Source: Kurthia senegalensis (GTDB taxonomy: Bacteria; Bacillota; Bacilli; Bacillales_A; Planococcaceae). From it: a stretch of DNA of 64,000 bases. Shown piece after piece: positions 1 through 7,710 of this stretch (positions are counted from its first letter, which is position 1; each line of letters opens with the position of its first letter). Location of the stretch: assembly GCF_000285595.1 (NCBI RefSeq), contig NZ_HE611069.1:1-64000 (forward strand), read 5' to 3'. The notes under the pieces are model-generated. The model did no database searches. It was not told the origin of the DNA and worked only from the letters and a program-made list of their open reading frames with translations. The translations under genes were made by a program, and so were the position numbers.

Positions 1-12
1 GGTTCATAAAAA

Positions 13-86
13 TGGAGCGGGTGAGGAGAATCGAACTCCCGACAACAGCTTGGAAGGCTGTGGTTTTACCACTAAACTACACCCGC
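13..86 (-). tRNA. tRNA-Gly (TCC)
   Basis: On the minus strand a 74-nt cloverleaf starts GCGGGTG and ends CACCCGC-T-CCA. The anticodon loop is CTTCCAA (TCC) on an ACAGC/GCTGT stem. The T-loop TTCGATT is present and CCA is encoded. It is the last tRNA of the cluster. Confidence 0.95.
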
Positions 87-90
87 ATTA

Positions 91-167
<77 letters not shown>

Positions 168-204
168 AAAAATATTTATTTTTAGTAATTCGTTTTTGAT
201 ATTA

Positions 205-290
205 TGGTGCGGTCGAGAGGACTTGAACCTCCACCGAGTTGCCTCGACTAGGCCCTCAACCTAGCGCGTCTGCCATTCCGCCACGGCCGC
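205..290 (-). tRNA. tRNA-Leu (GAG)
   Basis: 86-nt class II tRNA with a long variable arm, anticodon loop TTGAGGG (GAG) and encoded CCA. The acceptor arms GCGGCCG and CGACCGC leave a C-A mismatch at the fifth pair, where a T-A pair is usual. It is the first gene after the internal promoter at 313-341. Confidence 0.95.
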
Positions 291-312
291 ATCTTATTAA
301 CGAAGTGTTTAT

Positions 313-341
313 ATTATAACACATCGTTTTAATAGTGTCAA
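313..341 (-). promoter_or_regulatory. Internal tRNA-cluster promoter
   Basis: Minus strand: TTGACA, a 17-bp spacer, then TATAAT, a perfect sigma-A consensus 22 bp upstream of tRNA-Leu. It can drive Leu-Arg-Gly independently of the cluster promoter at 854-882. Confidence 0.85.
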
Positions 342-361
342 TAACTATTTTTAAAAAATGA

Positions 362-434
362 TGAGTCATGCAGGATTCGAACCAGCGACCCTCTGATTAA
401 AAGTCAGATGCTCTACCAACTGAGCTAATGACTC
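362..434 (-). tRNA. tRNA-Lys (TTT)
   Basis: 73-nt minus-strand cloverleaf with acceptor GAGTCAT/ATGACTC and the anticodon TTT in CTGACTTTTAATCAG. The genome continues TCA after the discriminator A, so CCA is not encoded here, unlike the other seven tRNAs of the cluster, and must be added by nucleotidyltransferase. Confidence 0.94.
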
Positions 435-470
435 ATATTTAAAAATAACAAAATTTAAATTTGAAATAAA

Positions 471-545
471 TGGCTGGGGTACCAGGATTCGAACCTGGGC
501 ATGATGGAATCAAAATCCATTGCCTTACCGCTTGGCTATACCCCA
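471..545 (-). tRNA. tRNA-Gln (TTG)
   Basis: 75-nt minus-strand cloverleaf starting TGGGGTA, anticodon loop TTTTGAT (TTG), T-loop TTCGAAT, CCA encoded. Confidence 0.95.
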
Positions 546-551
546 ATAAAG

Positions 552-628
552 TGGCGGTCCGGACGGGACTCGAACCCGCGACCTCCTGCGTGACAGGCAG
601 GCATTCTAACCAGCTGAACTACCGGACC
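552..628 (-). tRNA. tRNA-Asp (GTC)
   Basis: 77-nt minus-strand cloverleaf starting GGTCCGG, with anticodon GTC in CCTGTCACG, T-loop TTCGAGT and encoded CCA. Confidence 0.95.
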
Positions 629-632
629 ATAA

Positions 633-707
633 TGGTGACCCCTACGGGATTCGAACCCGTGTTACCGCCGTGAAAGGGCGGTGTCTTAACCGCTTGACCA
701 AGGGGCC
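633..707 (-). tRNA. tRNA-Glu (TTC)
   Basis: 75-nt minus-strand cloverleaf starting GGCCCCT, anticodon TTC in CCCTTTCACGG, T-loop TTCGAAT, CCA encoded. Confidence 0.95.
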
Positions 708-708
708 A

Positions 709-785
709 TGGCTCCGTTGGTAGGACTCGAACCTACGACCCTCTGATTAACAGTCAGATGCTGCTACCAACTGAGCTACAACGGA
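709..785 (-). tRNA. tRNA-Asn (GTT)
   Basis: 77-nt minus-strand cloverleaf starting TCCGTTG, anticodon GTT in CTGACTGTTAATCAG, CCA encoded. It is the first tRNA transcribed from the cluster promoter. Confidence 0.95.
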
Positions 786-853
786 ATAATACCATGTCGA
801 TATAATTCATTATATCGTGTCGTTTAAGATGTATTATCTTGTCGACTTCTATT

Positions 854-882
854 ATTATAGAGAGGTATATACATTTCGTCAA
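854..882 (-). promoter_or_regulatory. tRNA-cluster promoter
   Basis: Minus strand: TTGACG, a 17-bp spacer, then TATAAT, about 70 bp upstream of tRNA-Asn. A near-consensus sigma-A promoter for Asn-Glu-Asp-Gln-Lys and possibly the whole cluster. Confidence 0.85.
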
Positions 883-901
883 TAGTTTTTTTAAAAAAAC
901 T

Positions 902-1354
902 TTATTTTTTATAAATGAGCTTTCCTAAACATTTTCCACATCTATATTTCTCCGTATTTAAACGCCGTTTTCTTCTATATGAAACACCACATTCGCTACA
1001 CGTATATAGATGCTTTTTTTCGCTTCCTTCTAATTTGTTCGATATGGAAGAGCAAAACCTTGGTGCGTCTACCTTTTTTAACAACTCTTTAAAGTCTCGG
1101 TCACGATGTTGATACCCTTTTCCTTCTATATGTAAATGGTAGTGGCATAACTCGTGTTTTATAATTTGAATGACCTCTTCTTCACCAAACAGTTCAAACG
1201 ATTTCGGATTTACCTCAATATTATGGGTCGATAATAAATAACGCCCCCCTGTCGTTTTCAACCGCTTATTAAAAAGCGCTTCATGCACGAATGCTTTTTG
1301 AAAAAAACGATTGGATACGGTACAAACGAGTTGTTGTAATTGTTCGTCGGTCAT
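902..1354 (-). CDS. SprT-like zinc metalloprotease-fold protein (YdcK family)
   Basis: 150 aa, the same length as B. subtilis YdcK, which also sits beside tex. The zinc-binding HELCH motif is at residues 67-71. A C-terminal zinc ribbon is formed by CSEC (119-122) and CGKC (139-142). This is the SprT-like domain layout; the biological substrate of the bacterial family is not settled. The ATG has a GGGAGAG ribosome site. Little space separates it from the tex terminator upstream and the tRNA promoter downstream, so it is probably expressed as a single gene. Confidence 0.9.
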   Translation of the reverse strand: MTDEQLQQLVCTVSNRFFQKAFVHEALFNKRLKTTGGRYLLSTHNIEVNPKSFELFGEEEVIQIIKHELCHYHLHIEGKGYQHRDRDFKELLKKVDAPRFCSSISNKLEGSEKKHLYTCSECGVSYRRKRRLNTEKYRCGKCLGKLIYKK

Positions 1355-1371
1355 TATGATCTCTCCCTACT

Positions 1372-1415
1372 AAAAGAACCTCATTCCTTATTTTAAAGGA
1401 AATGAGGTTCTTTTT
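1372..1415 (-). terminator. tex terminator (bidirectional shape)
   Basis: Inverted repeat AAAGAACCTCATT ... AATGAGGTTCTTT flanked by A/T runs, between tex and the sprT-like gene. Confidence 0.8.
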
Positions 1416-1428
1416 ATAGAGAATTCAT

Positions 1429-3566
1429 TTATTCTGGTTTTAACATCGTTAAAGCGATTCGTTCTTTTTTCAAATCAATCGTATCTACCCATACCGTTAC
1501 GATATCTCCTAATGAAACGACATCAAGTGGATGTTTCACAAATCCTTTTTTAATTTAGAAATATGCACGAGGCCGTCTTGTTTCACACCAACATCAATAA
1601 ACGCACCAAAATCGACAACATTTCGTACTGTTCCTTGTAATTCCATTCCTGCTTTTAAATCTTCCATTTTTAAAATATCTTTTTTAAGCAATGGTTGTGG
1701 GAACGCATCACGTGGGTCACGTGATGGTTTCATTAACACGTCCAACGTATCTTGCACAGTAATTTCACCGATTTCAAGTGACTGGCTTAATTGTTTAACA
1801 TCTAGTTGTTTTAATTTTTCTTCTACGTCTGAATGACCGATTTCTTTTTTAGAAACACCTGCTTCTTTTAAAAGTTGCTCAGCTAACGCATAACTTTCTG
1901 GGTGAATACCCGTTGCATCCAATGGGTTCTTTCCTTCAGGCACACGTAAAAAGCCAATTGCTTGCTCATACGTTTTCGCACCGAGACGTGGCACTTTCTT
2001 CAACTGTGTACGTGCCGTAAATTTCCCTACTTCACTTCGCATTTGAACGATGTTTTCCGCTACCGTTTTCGATAAGCCTGAAACATATTGAAGAAGAGAG
2101 GCAGAAGCTGTATTGACGTCTACGCCTACTTGGTTAACAGCTGTTTCCACGATAAAACCTAACGAGTCCGTTAATTTCTTTTGCGATACGTCGTGTTGGT
2201 ATTGTCCTACACCGACCGCTTTTGGCTCAATTTTAACGAGTTCAGCTAACGGATCTTGCAAGCGACGTGCAATAGAGATTGCACTACGTTGTTCTACTTG
2301 AAGCTCAGGGAATTCTTCTCGTGCTTTTTCTGAAGCAGAATAAACACTTGCGCCCGCTTCACTTACGATGACGTATGCCGCTTCGGATTGTAATTCTTGT
2401 AAAAGAGAAGCTACGAACGCCTCCGATTCTCGAGAAGCTGTTCCGTTCCCAATTGCAATGATTGAAATCGGATAGCGTTTTAATAAGTCTGTCACAACTC
2501 GTTTTGATTCTTCTGGTTTCGCTTTTGGTGGATGTGGATAAATCACCGCAATCTCAAGCATTTTTCCGGTATCATCTACAACAGCTAATTTACAGCCAGT
2601 TCGGTATGCTGGGTCTAAACCTAACACGTATTTCCCTTTCAACGGCGGCTGCAATAAAAGACTACGTAAATTTTCAGAGAAAATATGAATAGCTTGTCCT
2701 TCTGCTTTTTCCGTCAATTCATTGCGCACTTCTCTTTCAATAGAAGGAGCAATTAAACGTTTATAACTATCTTCGATCGCCTCTTCGATTGCTACTCTAA
2801 CCGGAGATGTCGTTTTCGGAATGTAAAAACGACGCATCGCTTCTTCGATTTTAACGATAGGTGCTGTAATAGAAACACGTAAAATATCTTCTTTTTCACC
2901 ACGGTTAATCGCTAACGTACGATGTGGCACGATTTTTGAAAGAGGTTCTTCATATGCATAGTACATTTCAAAAATTTGTTTTTCATCTTGCTCTTCTTTT
3001 TTTACAGTAGTCGTGATTGTCCCCTCACGCCAAGTCCATTGGCGAATCATATCGCGAATTTTCACTTCATCAGCAAAACGTTCCGCTAAAATATCTTTCG
3101 CTCCTTGAATTACTTGTTCTTCATCTAATTGTTCTGAAACGTATGGCGCAGCTAATTTCGATAACGAATCAACAGGATATTGAAGCATTTTTTCTGCTAA
3201 TGGTTCTAAGCCTTGCTCTTTCGCAATCGTTGCTTTCGTTCTACGTTTTTGTTTGTATGGGCGGTATAAATCCTCTACTTGTTTCAAAATGGTAGCCGCA
3301 GCAATCTTCGCTTGAAGCTCAGACGTTAATTTTCCTTGTTCTTCAATTGATTGAAGGACGTCTTTTTTACGATTCTCTAACTGAACTAAATAATGATGTC
3401 GATCTTCAATTGCTTTTATTTGAACCTCATCTAAAGAACCTGTTGCTTCTTTACGATAACGTGCAATAAACGGCACAGTGTTCCCATCTTCCATTAATTG
3501 AATCACCGTCGTTACTTGCTTCGGCGCAATTTTTAACTCTTTCCCAATCATTGCTGAAAAATTCAT
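1429..3566 (-). CDS. tex: Tex/YdcI-type RNA-binding protein, frameshifted near the 3' end
   Basis: Tex is a cytoplasmic nucleic-acid-binding protein of the transcription accessory family, with an N-terminal helical region, a YqgF-like domain, helix-hairpin-helix segments and a C-terminal S1 domain. As written, the frame opened by the ATG at 3566 (GGGTGG site) stops at 1536 after 676 aa, within the S1 domain just after DGLVHISKL. The -1 frame then continues with FVKHPLDVVSLGDIVTVWV and ends at TAA 1429-1431, giving 712 aa, the normal family length. The break is in a run of six A (1546-1551 on plus as T). That run forms an in-phase A AAA AAG heptamer with a stem-loop downstream. The simplest reading is a one-base undercall; programmed frameshifting is possible but unproven. 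Confidence 0.88.
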
Positions 3567-3629
3567 CTACAAACCACCCTTTCTTACGTTTAAGTTTAGC
3601 ATGTTCGCTTTTTTTACGCACCGCAAAAC

Positions 3630-3666
3630 AAAAGGGGACATCGCGTATAAACACGATGCCCCTTTT
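3630..3666 (-). terminator. sigB operon terminator
   Basis: Minus-strand stem AAAAGGGGCATCG / CGATGTCCCCTTTT with a 10-nt loop, downstream of sigB and upstream of tex. Confidence 0.75.
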
Positions 3667-3690
3667 ACACACAGCCATTCTCTAAACTGT

Positions 3691-4467
3691 TTATATCCCG
3701 CCAGAAGCAATAATTGCTTGCTGTAGTTTTTTGATTGCTTTACGCTGCAAACGAGAGACGTGCATTTGTGAAATACCAAGTCTTTCGCCTGCTTCTTTTT
3801 GACTGAGTTGTTCTAAATAAGTCAATTGAATAATTTGTTTTTCTCGCTCGTTTAAAACGCTCATCGCATCAGCAACAATCATACGACGATTCGTTTTCTC
3901 GAACTCGTCATCTTCTTTTCCGACAACATCAAATAACGTCACCGTACTTCCATCTGAATCAGATTCAATTGAATGATCCATTGATAACGCTTGATAGCTA
4001 CGGCTCATTTCCATTGCTTCTAGCACTTCTTCCGTCACTTCTAAATGTTGAGCAATTTCAAACACTTGTGGCGAACGTTGAAGTTCCGTCGTCAATAATT
4101 CAACCGTCGCTTTAATACGCGGTCCTAATTCTTTAATTCTTCGTGGTACGTGGACGTCCCACGTTTTATCACGTAAAAATCGTTTAATTTCACCGACAAT
4201 TGTCGGAACAGCAAATGCTTCAAAACTTCTACCAAATTCCGGATCAAATCGACGAATAGCACCTAATAAACCGAGCATACCGACTTGAACGATATCATCA
4301 TGGTACGAACGGCCATTTGAATATTTTCGTGCAATGGATTCTACTAAGTATTTGTAGTTTTTAACAAGATTGGTTTGTGCATCATCATCACGTTCTTCTT
4401 GGTATAAACGAATCCATTCAAGCACTTGTTCTTTAGAAGCGTTTCTAGAAGACGTCTGTTTCCTCAT
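3691..4467 (-). CDS. sigB: RNA polymerase general-stress sigma factor SigB
   Basis: About 258 aa sigma-70 family group 3 factor. Region 2 includes SFEAFAVPTIVGEIKRFLRD. Region 3 follows, and a region 4 helix-turn-helix ends the protein (QKEAGERLGISQMHVSRLQR). The second ATG (4467) is chosen because AGGTG lies 7 nt upstream; the ATG at 4473 abuts the site. The gene overlaps the 3' end of rsbW by about 20 bp, typical of translational coupling with its anti-sigma factor. It directs the general stress regulon once released from RsbW. Confidence 0.95.
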   Translation of the reverse strand: MRKQTSSRNASKEQVLEWIRLYQEERDDDAQTNLVKNYKYLVESIARKYSNGRSYHDDIVQVGMLGLLGAIRRFDPEFGRSFEAFAVPTIVGEIKRFLRDKTWDVHVPRRIKELGPRIKATVELLTTELQRSPQVFEIAQHLEVTEEVLEAMEMSRSYQALSMDHSIESDSDGSTVTLFDVVGKEDDEFEKTNRRMIVADAMSVLNEREKQIIQLTYLEQLSQKEAGERLGISQMHVSRLQRKAIKKLQQAIIASGGI

Positions 4468-4921
4468 GTGCATTCACCTGCTCTCGTGAAACATATTTTG
4501 TCATGAACACTGTTACGCCGTTTTCATTGAGCACTTTTAATTCGTCCATTAAGCTTTCGATTAGAAATAAACCTAATCCTCCTTCACGAATGAACTCAAC
4601 TTCCGTATTTTCGTTGTAAGGTCCTACTTTTTTCTTCACTTCTTCAAATTCGAAGCTACGGCCGTAATCTGCGACCATGATTTCTAATTTATCTTTATAT
4701 AAGGCACAGCCGATTACAACTTCATCTTTGTCTTCGATTTCATCGCCGTATGCATGCTGTATAGCATTCGTTACAGCTTCACTTGTCGCAATTTTTAAAT
4801 CTTCAATATCATCATAAGTTAAACCTATTCTGCTCGCTAAACCTGAAATCGTTAAACGTACAATTCCTATATATTGTGTTTTTGGCGGAATCCGCATTTC
4901 AAAGTAATCAAAGTTCTTCAT
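4445..4921 (-). CDS. rsbW: Anti-sigma-B factor and serine kinase RsbW
   Basis: 158 aa GHKL-type kinase. The N-box SEAVTNAIQHAY starts near residue 47, with E48 and N52 as expected magnesium/ATP ligands. A G-rich lid, GGLGLFLIESLMD, lies near the C-terminus. In the family RsbW either holds sigma-B inactive or phosphorylates RsbV, so partner choice sets the response. It lies between rsbV (3-bp gap) and sigB (overlap) in one operon. Confidence 0.94.
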   Translation of the reverse strand: MKNFDYFEMRIPPKTQYIGIVRLTISGLASRIGLTYDDIEDLKIATSEAVTNAIQHAYGDEIEDKDEVVIGCALYKDKLEIMVADYGRSFEFEEVKKKVGPYNENTEVEFIREGGLGLFLIESLMDELKVLNENGVTVFMTKYVSREQVNAHEETDVF

Positions 4922-4924
4922 AAG

Positions 4925-5242
4925 TTACGCCTCCTCTACGTGGATAATGCCACTTAGACCTGTAATATCAAATAATCGTTTCAAACGTGGAGATAATCCA
5001 ACTAATTTTACTTCGCTATTTTTCGCAATGCCATTTTTATAAAAAGCGACGATTACGCCAATACCTGTACTATCCATATAACCAACATTTGATAAATCTA
5101 GCACCGCTTCTTGAATACTATTTAAATCAACACCAAACAATTCTTCACGTAATTGTGGAGCTGTATGCGCATCGATTTCTCCTGCGATTGCAATCACTAC
5201 TTGATTCTCGTTTTCTGATTTAATATTTACTGTCAATTCCAT
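4925..5242 (-). CDS. rsbV: Anti-anti-sigma factor RsbV (STAS domain)
   Basis: 105 aa STAS domain. The phosphorylation loop NVGYMDSTGIGV puts the target serine at residue 58, preceded by D57. Unphosphorylated RsbV binds RsbW and frees sigma-B. The ATG has a GAGGTGA site. It lies 16 bp downstream of rsbU and 3 bp upstream of rsbW. I saw no sigma-B-type promoter (GTTT/GGGTAT pattern) just before it, although B. subtilis has one there. Confidence 0.93.
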   Translation of the reverse strand: MELTVNIKSENENQVVIAIAGEIDAHTAPQLREELFGVDLNSIQEAVLDLSNVGYMDSTGIGVIVAFYKNGIAKNSEVKLVGLSPRLKRLFDITGLSGIIHVEEA

Positions 5243-5258
5243 TGACGCTCACCTCAAA

Positions 5259-6263
5259 TTAAAGTTTTTTAATAACTGCTAATGTAAAATCATCTCGTTG
5301 ATGAAATGATTGAAATTTTTCTAATCGTCTGTATACACTTCGAACAAGTTGTTCTGGAGGTTCATCTATCACTTCAAAAATAAACTCTGTCAATTCCTCT
5401 CGAGTTAAAAAGCGCTCTTCATCCGTACGGCATTCCGTTACGCCATCGGTCATAATAATAATTAAATCGTTTTGCTTTAGTTCAATATTTCCTTCTAAAT
5501 AATGAACATCCGGTAATATACCTAACAACAGTCCATTCGCTTGATCCAAATCATAAAACTTCTGTTCTTCTGAATTGTAGTAAAGCGCTGGTTCATGCCC
5601 CGCAGAAGCGTATGTAAAGAGTGATGTTTCATTATCATATCGCCCATAAAACATTGAAATGAACATATGGTCTGCAATACTTTTCACGACAATTCGATTC
5701 AACACATCTAACGCATAAGCAGGGCTAATATTCGTTTGTCCGAGTGTGTCTAAACCATTCTTCACCATCGACATACAAAGTGCTGCCGGTATCCCTTTTC
5801 CTACAACATCTGCCACGCCAACACCTAAATAATCGGTATCGTCGCTTTGAAAATAAACGTAATCACCGTTCATTTGACCTGCAGGTTTAGACAAATAACC
5901 GATATCTATACCGTCTAAATTAGCCGATTCTGTTCGCAACATCGTATTTTGAACTTTTGCTGCTAATTCAATTTCATGCTTCATTTCTTCTTGTTGTTCC
6001 AAAAGAATCTTATGATCCCGTAAAGCTAAGCCATACTGAATCATAAATTCCGTTAAAAATTCGAAAGAAGTAAAAATTTCTGCTGAAGTAACCGCATCCA
6101 TTTCTTCTAACGCCTTCTTATGAATACTAATAACTTCTTCAGGGGTAATATTTTTCCGAACGAATAGCCGACTAAAATTTTGTCCTAAATATAAATTACG
6201 TTCTGTTTGGTGTTTCAAGTATTGACTCAATAATTCTTTATATTGCGCTTGAATTGCTAACAC
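5259..6263 (-). CDS. rsbU: PP2C-type phosphatase RsbU
   Basis: About 334 aa, the B. subtilis RsbU length. The N-terminal helical domain, which receives RsbT in the family, is followed by a PP2C/SpoIIE phosphatase with MNGDYVYF, VADVVGKGIPAALCMS, YASAGHEPALYY and MTDGVTECR. It dephosphorylates RsbV. A GTG at 6263 is preferred because AGGTGG lies 8 nt upstream; the frame also opens at GTG 6275. It is 16 bp downstream of rsbT. Confidence 0.93.
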   Translation of the reverse strand: MLAIQAQYKELLSQYLKHQTERNLYLGQNFSRLFVRKNITPEEVISIHKKALEEMDAVTSAEIFTSFEFLTEFMIQYGLALRDHKILLEQQEEMKHEIELAAKVQNTMLRTESANLDGIDIGYLSKPAGQMNGDYVYFQSDDTDYLGVGVADVVGKGIPAALCMSMVKNGLDTLGQTNISPAYALDVLNRIVVKSIADHMFISMFYGRYDNETSLFTYASAGHEPALYYNSEEQKFYDLDQANGLLLGILPDVHYLEGNIELKQNDLIIIMTDGVTECRTDEERFLTREELTEFIFEVIDEPPEQLVRSVYRRLEKFQSFHQRDDFTLAVIKKL

Positions 6264-6279
6264 TATTTCACCCACCTAA

Positions 6280-6675
6280 TTAACTTAACCATTTAACAAC
6301 AACAATTTTCGTACCCTGATTTGCTTCTGTTTCAATTTCAAATTCATCCATCAATCTTTTTACACCTGGTAAGCCTGCACCTAAGCCATACGAAGAATAA
6401 TCTTCTTTCAATACACCTTGAAGGTTTTGAATACCTGGTCCACGATCTTCTGCAATAATTTGAATTCCATCGCGATTATTTTTATTGATGACGTTTACCG
6501 TCACATTTCCTTGTTCTGCATACAAATAAATATTTCGAGCCAATTCACTAACAACGGTTGTAATCCGCGCTTGATCTACCGCATTAAACCCGATTAATTT
6601 TGCTAAGCTCCTACTGATTTGTCTAGCAGCAACAATATCCCATTCAGTTAAAATATTCACAACGGAAGTATTCAT
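6280..6675 (-). CDS. rsbT: Switch kinase RsbT
   Basis: 131 aa GHKL kinase closely matching B. subtilis RsbT. The N-box SELARNIYLYA gives E44/N48, followed by AEDRGPGI and GLGAGLPGVKRLMDEF. The ATG at 6675 is preferred because the preceding frame codons form its GGGGGAG site. In B. subtilis RsbT is held by the RsbR-RsbS stressosome and, when free, activates RsbU. Neither rsbR, rsbS nor rsbX is here, so their products, if present, are encoded elsewhere. It is the first gene of the sigB operon. Confidence 0.92.
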   Translation of the reverse strand: MNTSVVNILTEWDIVAARQISRSLAKLIGFNAVDQARITTVVSELARNIYLYAEQGNVTVNVINKNNRDGIQIIAEDRGPGIQNLQGVLKEDYSSYGLGAGLPGVKRLMDEFEIETEANQGTKIVVVKWLS

Positions 6676-6805
6676 ATCTACTCCCCCCATCTTTGCCTCA
6701 TGCAGTACCCCTTCCTTATAACAACAGTCAAATTTACCGTCTTTAATTGTAGCTCTCTATCATTTGCCTTAGCTAAACGCTAATTTTTCAGTCTTTACTA
6801 GTAAT

Positions 6806-6814
6806 TGTATACCA
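6806..6814 (-). promoter_or_regulatory. Probable rsbT-sigB operon promoter (extended -10)
   Basis: Minus-strand TGG-TATACA forms an extended -10, about 130 bp upstream of rsbT. No good -35 is visible. It lies between the mazF terminator and rsbT, so the sigB operon can start here independently of mazEF. Confidence 0.45.
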
Positions 6815-6869
6815 TTTATGGATATTATTCACTTTATAACCTTTTAGCATACGCAAAATATCTTATACT

Positions 6870-6906
6870 AAAAAAGCTACCCTTTTCAAAAATAACTGGG
6901 TAGCTT
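6870..6906 (-). terminator. mazF terminator
   Basis: Minus-strand stem AAGCTACCC / GGGTAGCTT followed by a T run, separating mazEF from rsbT. Confidence 0.85.
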
Positions 6907-6920
6907 CTTTATATGTATGC

Positions 6921-7271
6921 TTAAAATTTAATTAAACCTAAGCTTATTTCTAATGCATCTTCTACTTTTTTCATTAACGGCGCATCTAACTGCGTAATTT
7001 TATCCGTTAAACGTGATTTATCAATCGTTCTGAGTTGTTCTAACAAAATAACCGAATCTCGTTCGAAACCATACTTTTTCGCATCAATTTCGACATGTGT
7101 AGGTAATTTTGCTTTTTGAATCTGTGCTGTGATTGCTGCAATAATCACGGTTGGGCTAAATCTATTACCAATATCATTTTGGATTATCAACACTGGTCGT
7201 GTTCCGCCTTGCTCAGAACCGACCACTGGTGATAAATCTGCAAAAAAGACATCTCCGCGTTTTACGTTCAC
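6921..7271 (-). CDS. mazF: Type II toxin endoribonuclease MazF/NdoA
   Basis: 116 aa, the same length as B. subtilis NdoA (EndoA). The N-terminus [28 protein letters not shown] carries the conserved RGDVFFADL and [11 protein letters not shown] segments, split here only by SPVV. The family cleaves mRNA, mainly at UACAU in Bacillus. The antitoxin gene is 27 bp upstream on the same strand, and the terminator follows directly. Confidence 0.93.
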   Translation of the reverse strand: MNVKRGDVFFADLSPVVGSEQGGTRPVLIIQNDIGNRFSPTVIIAAITAQIQKAKLPTHVEIDAKKYGFERDSVILLEQLRTIDKSRLTDKITQLDAPLMKKVEDALEISLGLIKF

Positions 7272-7298
7272 AATTTCACCCTCCGTAAACGAGACGCG

Positions 7299-7559
7299 TT
7301 ACAATATGCGACCTATTGCATGTTCTGCTTCGTACTCCACATGTAAACATTCGCTACATATTGTAAGGTTAATTTGAGACATTTCTTCATATCCCTTAAC
7401 CATCAGCTCTCGAATATGTTTTTGTTTTTGCGTAACACTATTTCTACGTTCATCTGATGCAAAAGCATAATGATGAGAAATTTTTTGTAATACGGCATCA
7501 TACGCTTTTTCCATATCATATTCGGACAGTTGAATTACGTCTAATTGTTTATGACTCAC
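7299..7559 (-). CDS. mazE: MazE/NdoAI-type antitoxin with a divergent N-terminus
   Basis: 86 aa. The C-terminal half (HIRELMVKGYEEMSQINLTI, then CSECLHVEYEAEHAIGRIL) matches the toxin-binding part of B. subtilis NdoAI. The first 45 residues do not show a clear ribbon-helix-helix pattern (no KISLP-type strand), so DNA binding is uncertain. Position between alr and mazF is the conserved one. The ATG is followed by no in-frame gap, and I see no frameshift that would restore a better N-terminus. Confidence 0.8.
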   Translation of the reverse strand: MSHKQLDVIQLSEYDMEKAYDAVLQKISHHYAFASDERRNSVTQKQKHIRELMVKGYEEMSQINLTICSECLHVEYEAEHAIGRIL

Positions 7560-7710
7560 AGCTTACACCTCCAAAACGACACACTCATTTTTCGTATCTT
7601 TATAACTTATCCACTATATTAGCATTGAATAAGTTTCTTGAAAAGATGCAAAAAGCAATAAAGAGTATAAAAAGTGGTAGTTTTCTGAATTTTTGTGCAT
7701 ACTATGAAGT

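Noticed and set aside
470-673. 67-codon plus-strand frame across the tRNA genes
   Set aside because: It reads antisense through tRNA-Gln, Asp and Glu. Its GFEPG-like residues are the translated T-arm of the tRNAs.
5240-6690. A sigma-B-type promoter within the rsb operon
   Set aside because: No GTTT-N13-17-GGGTAT pattern was found at the junctions I read.
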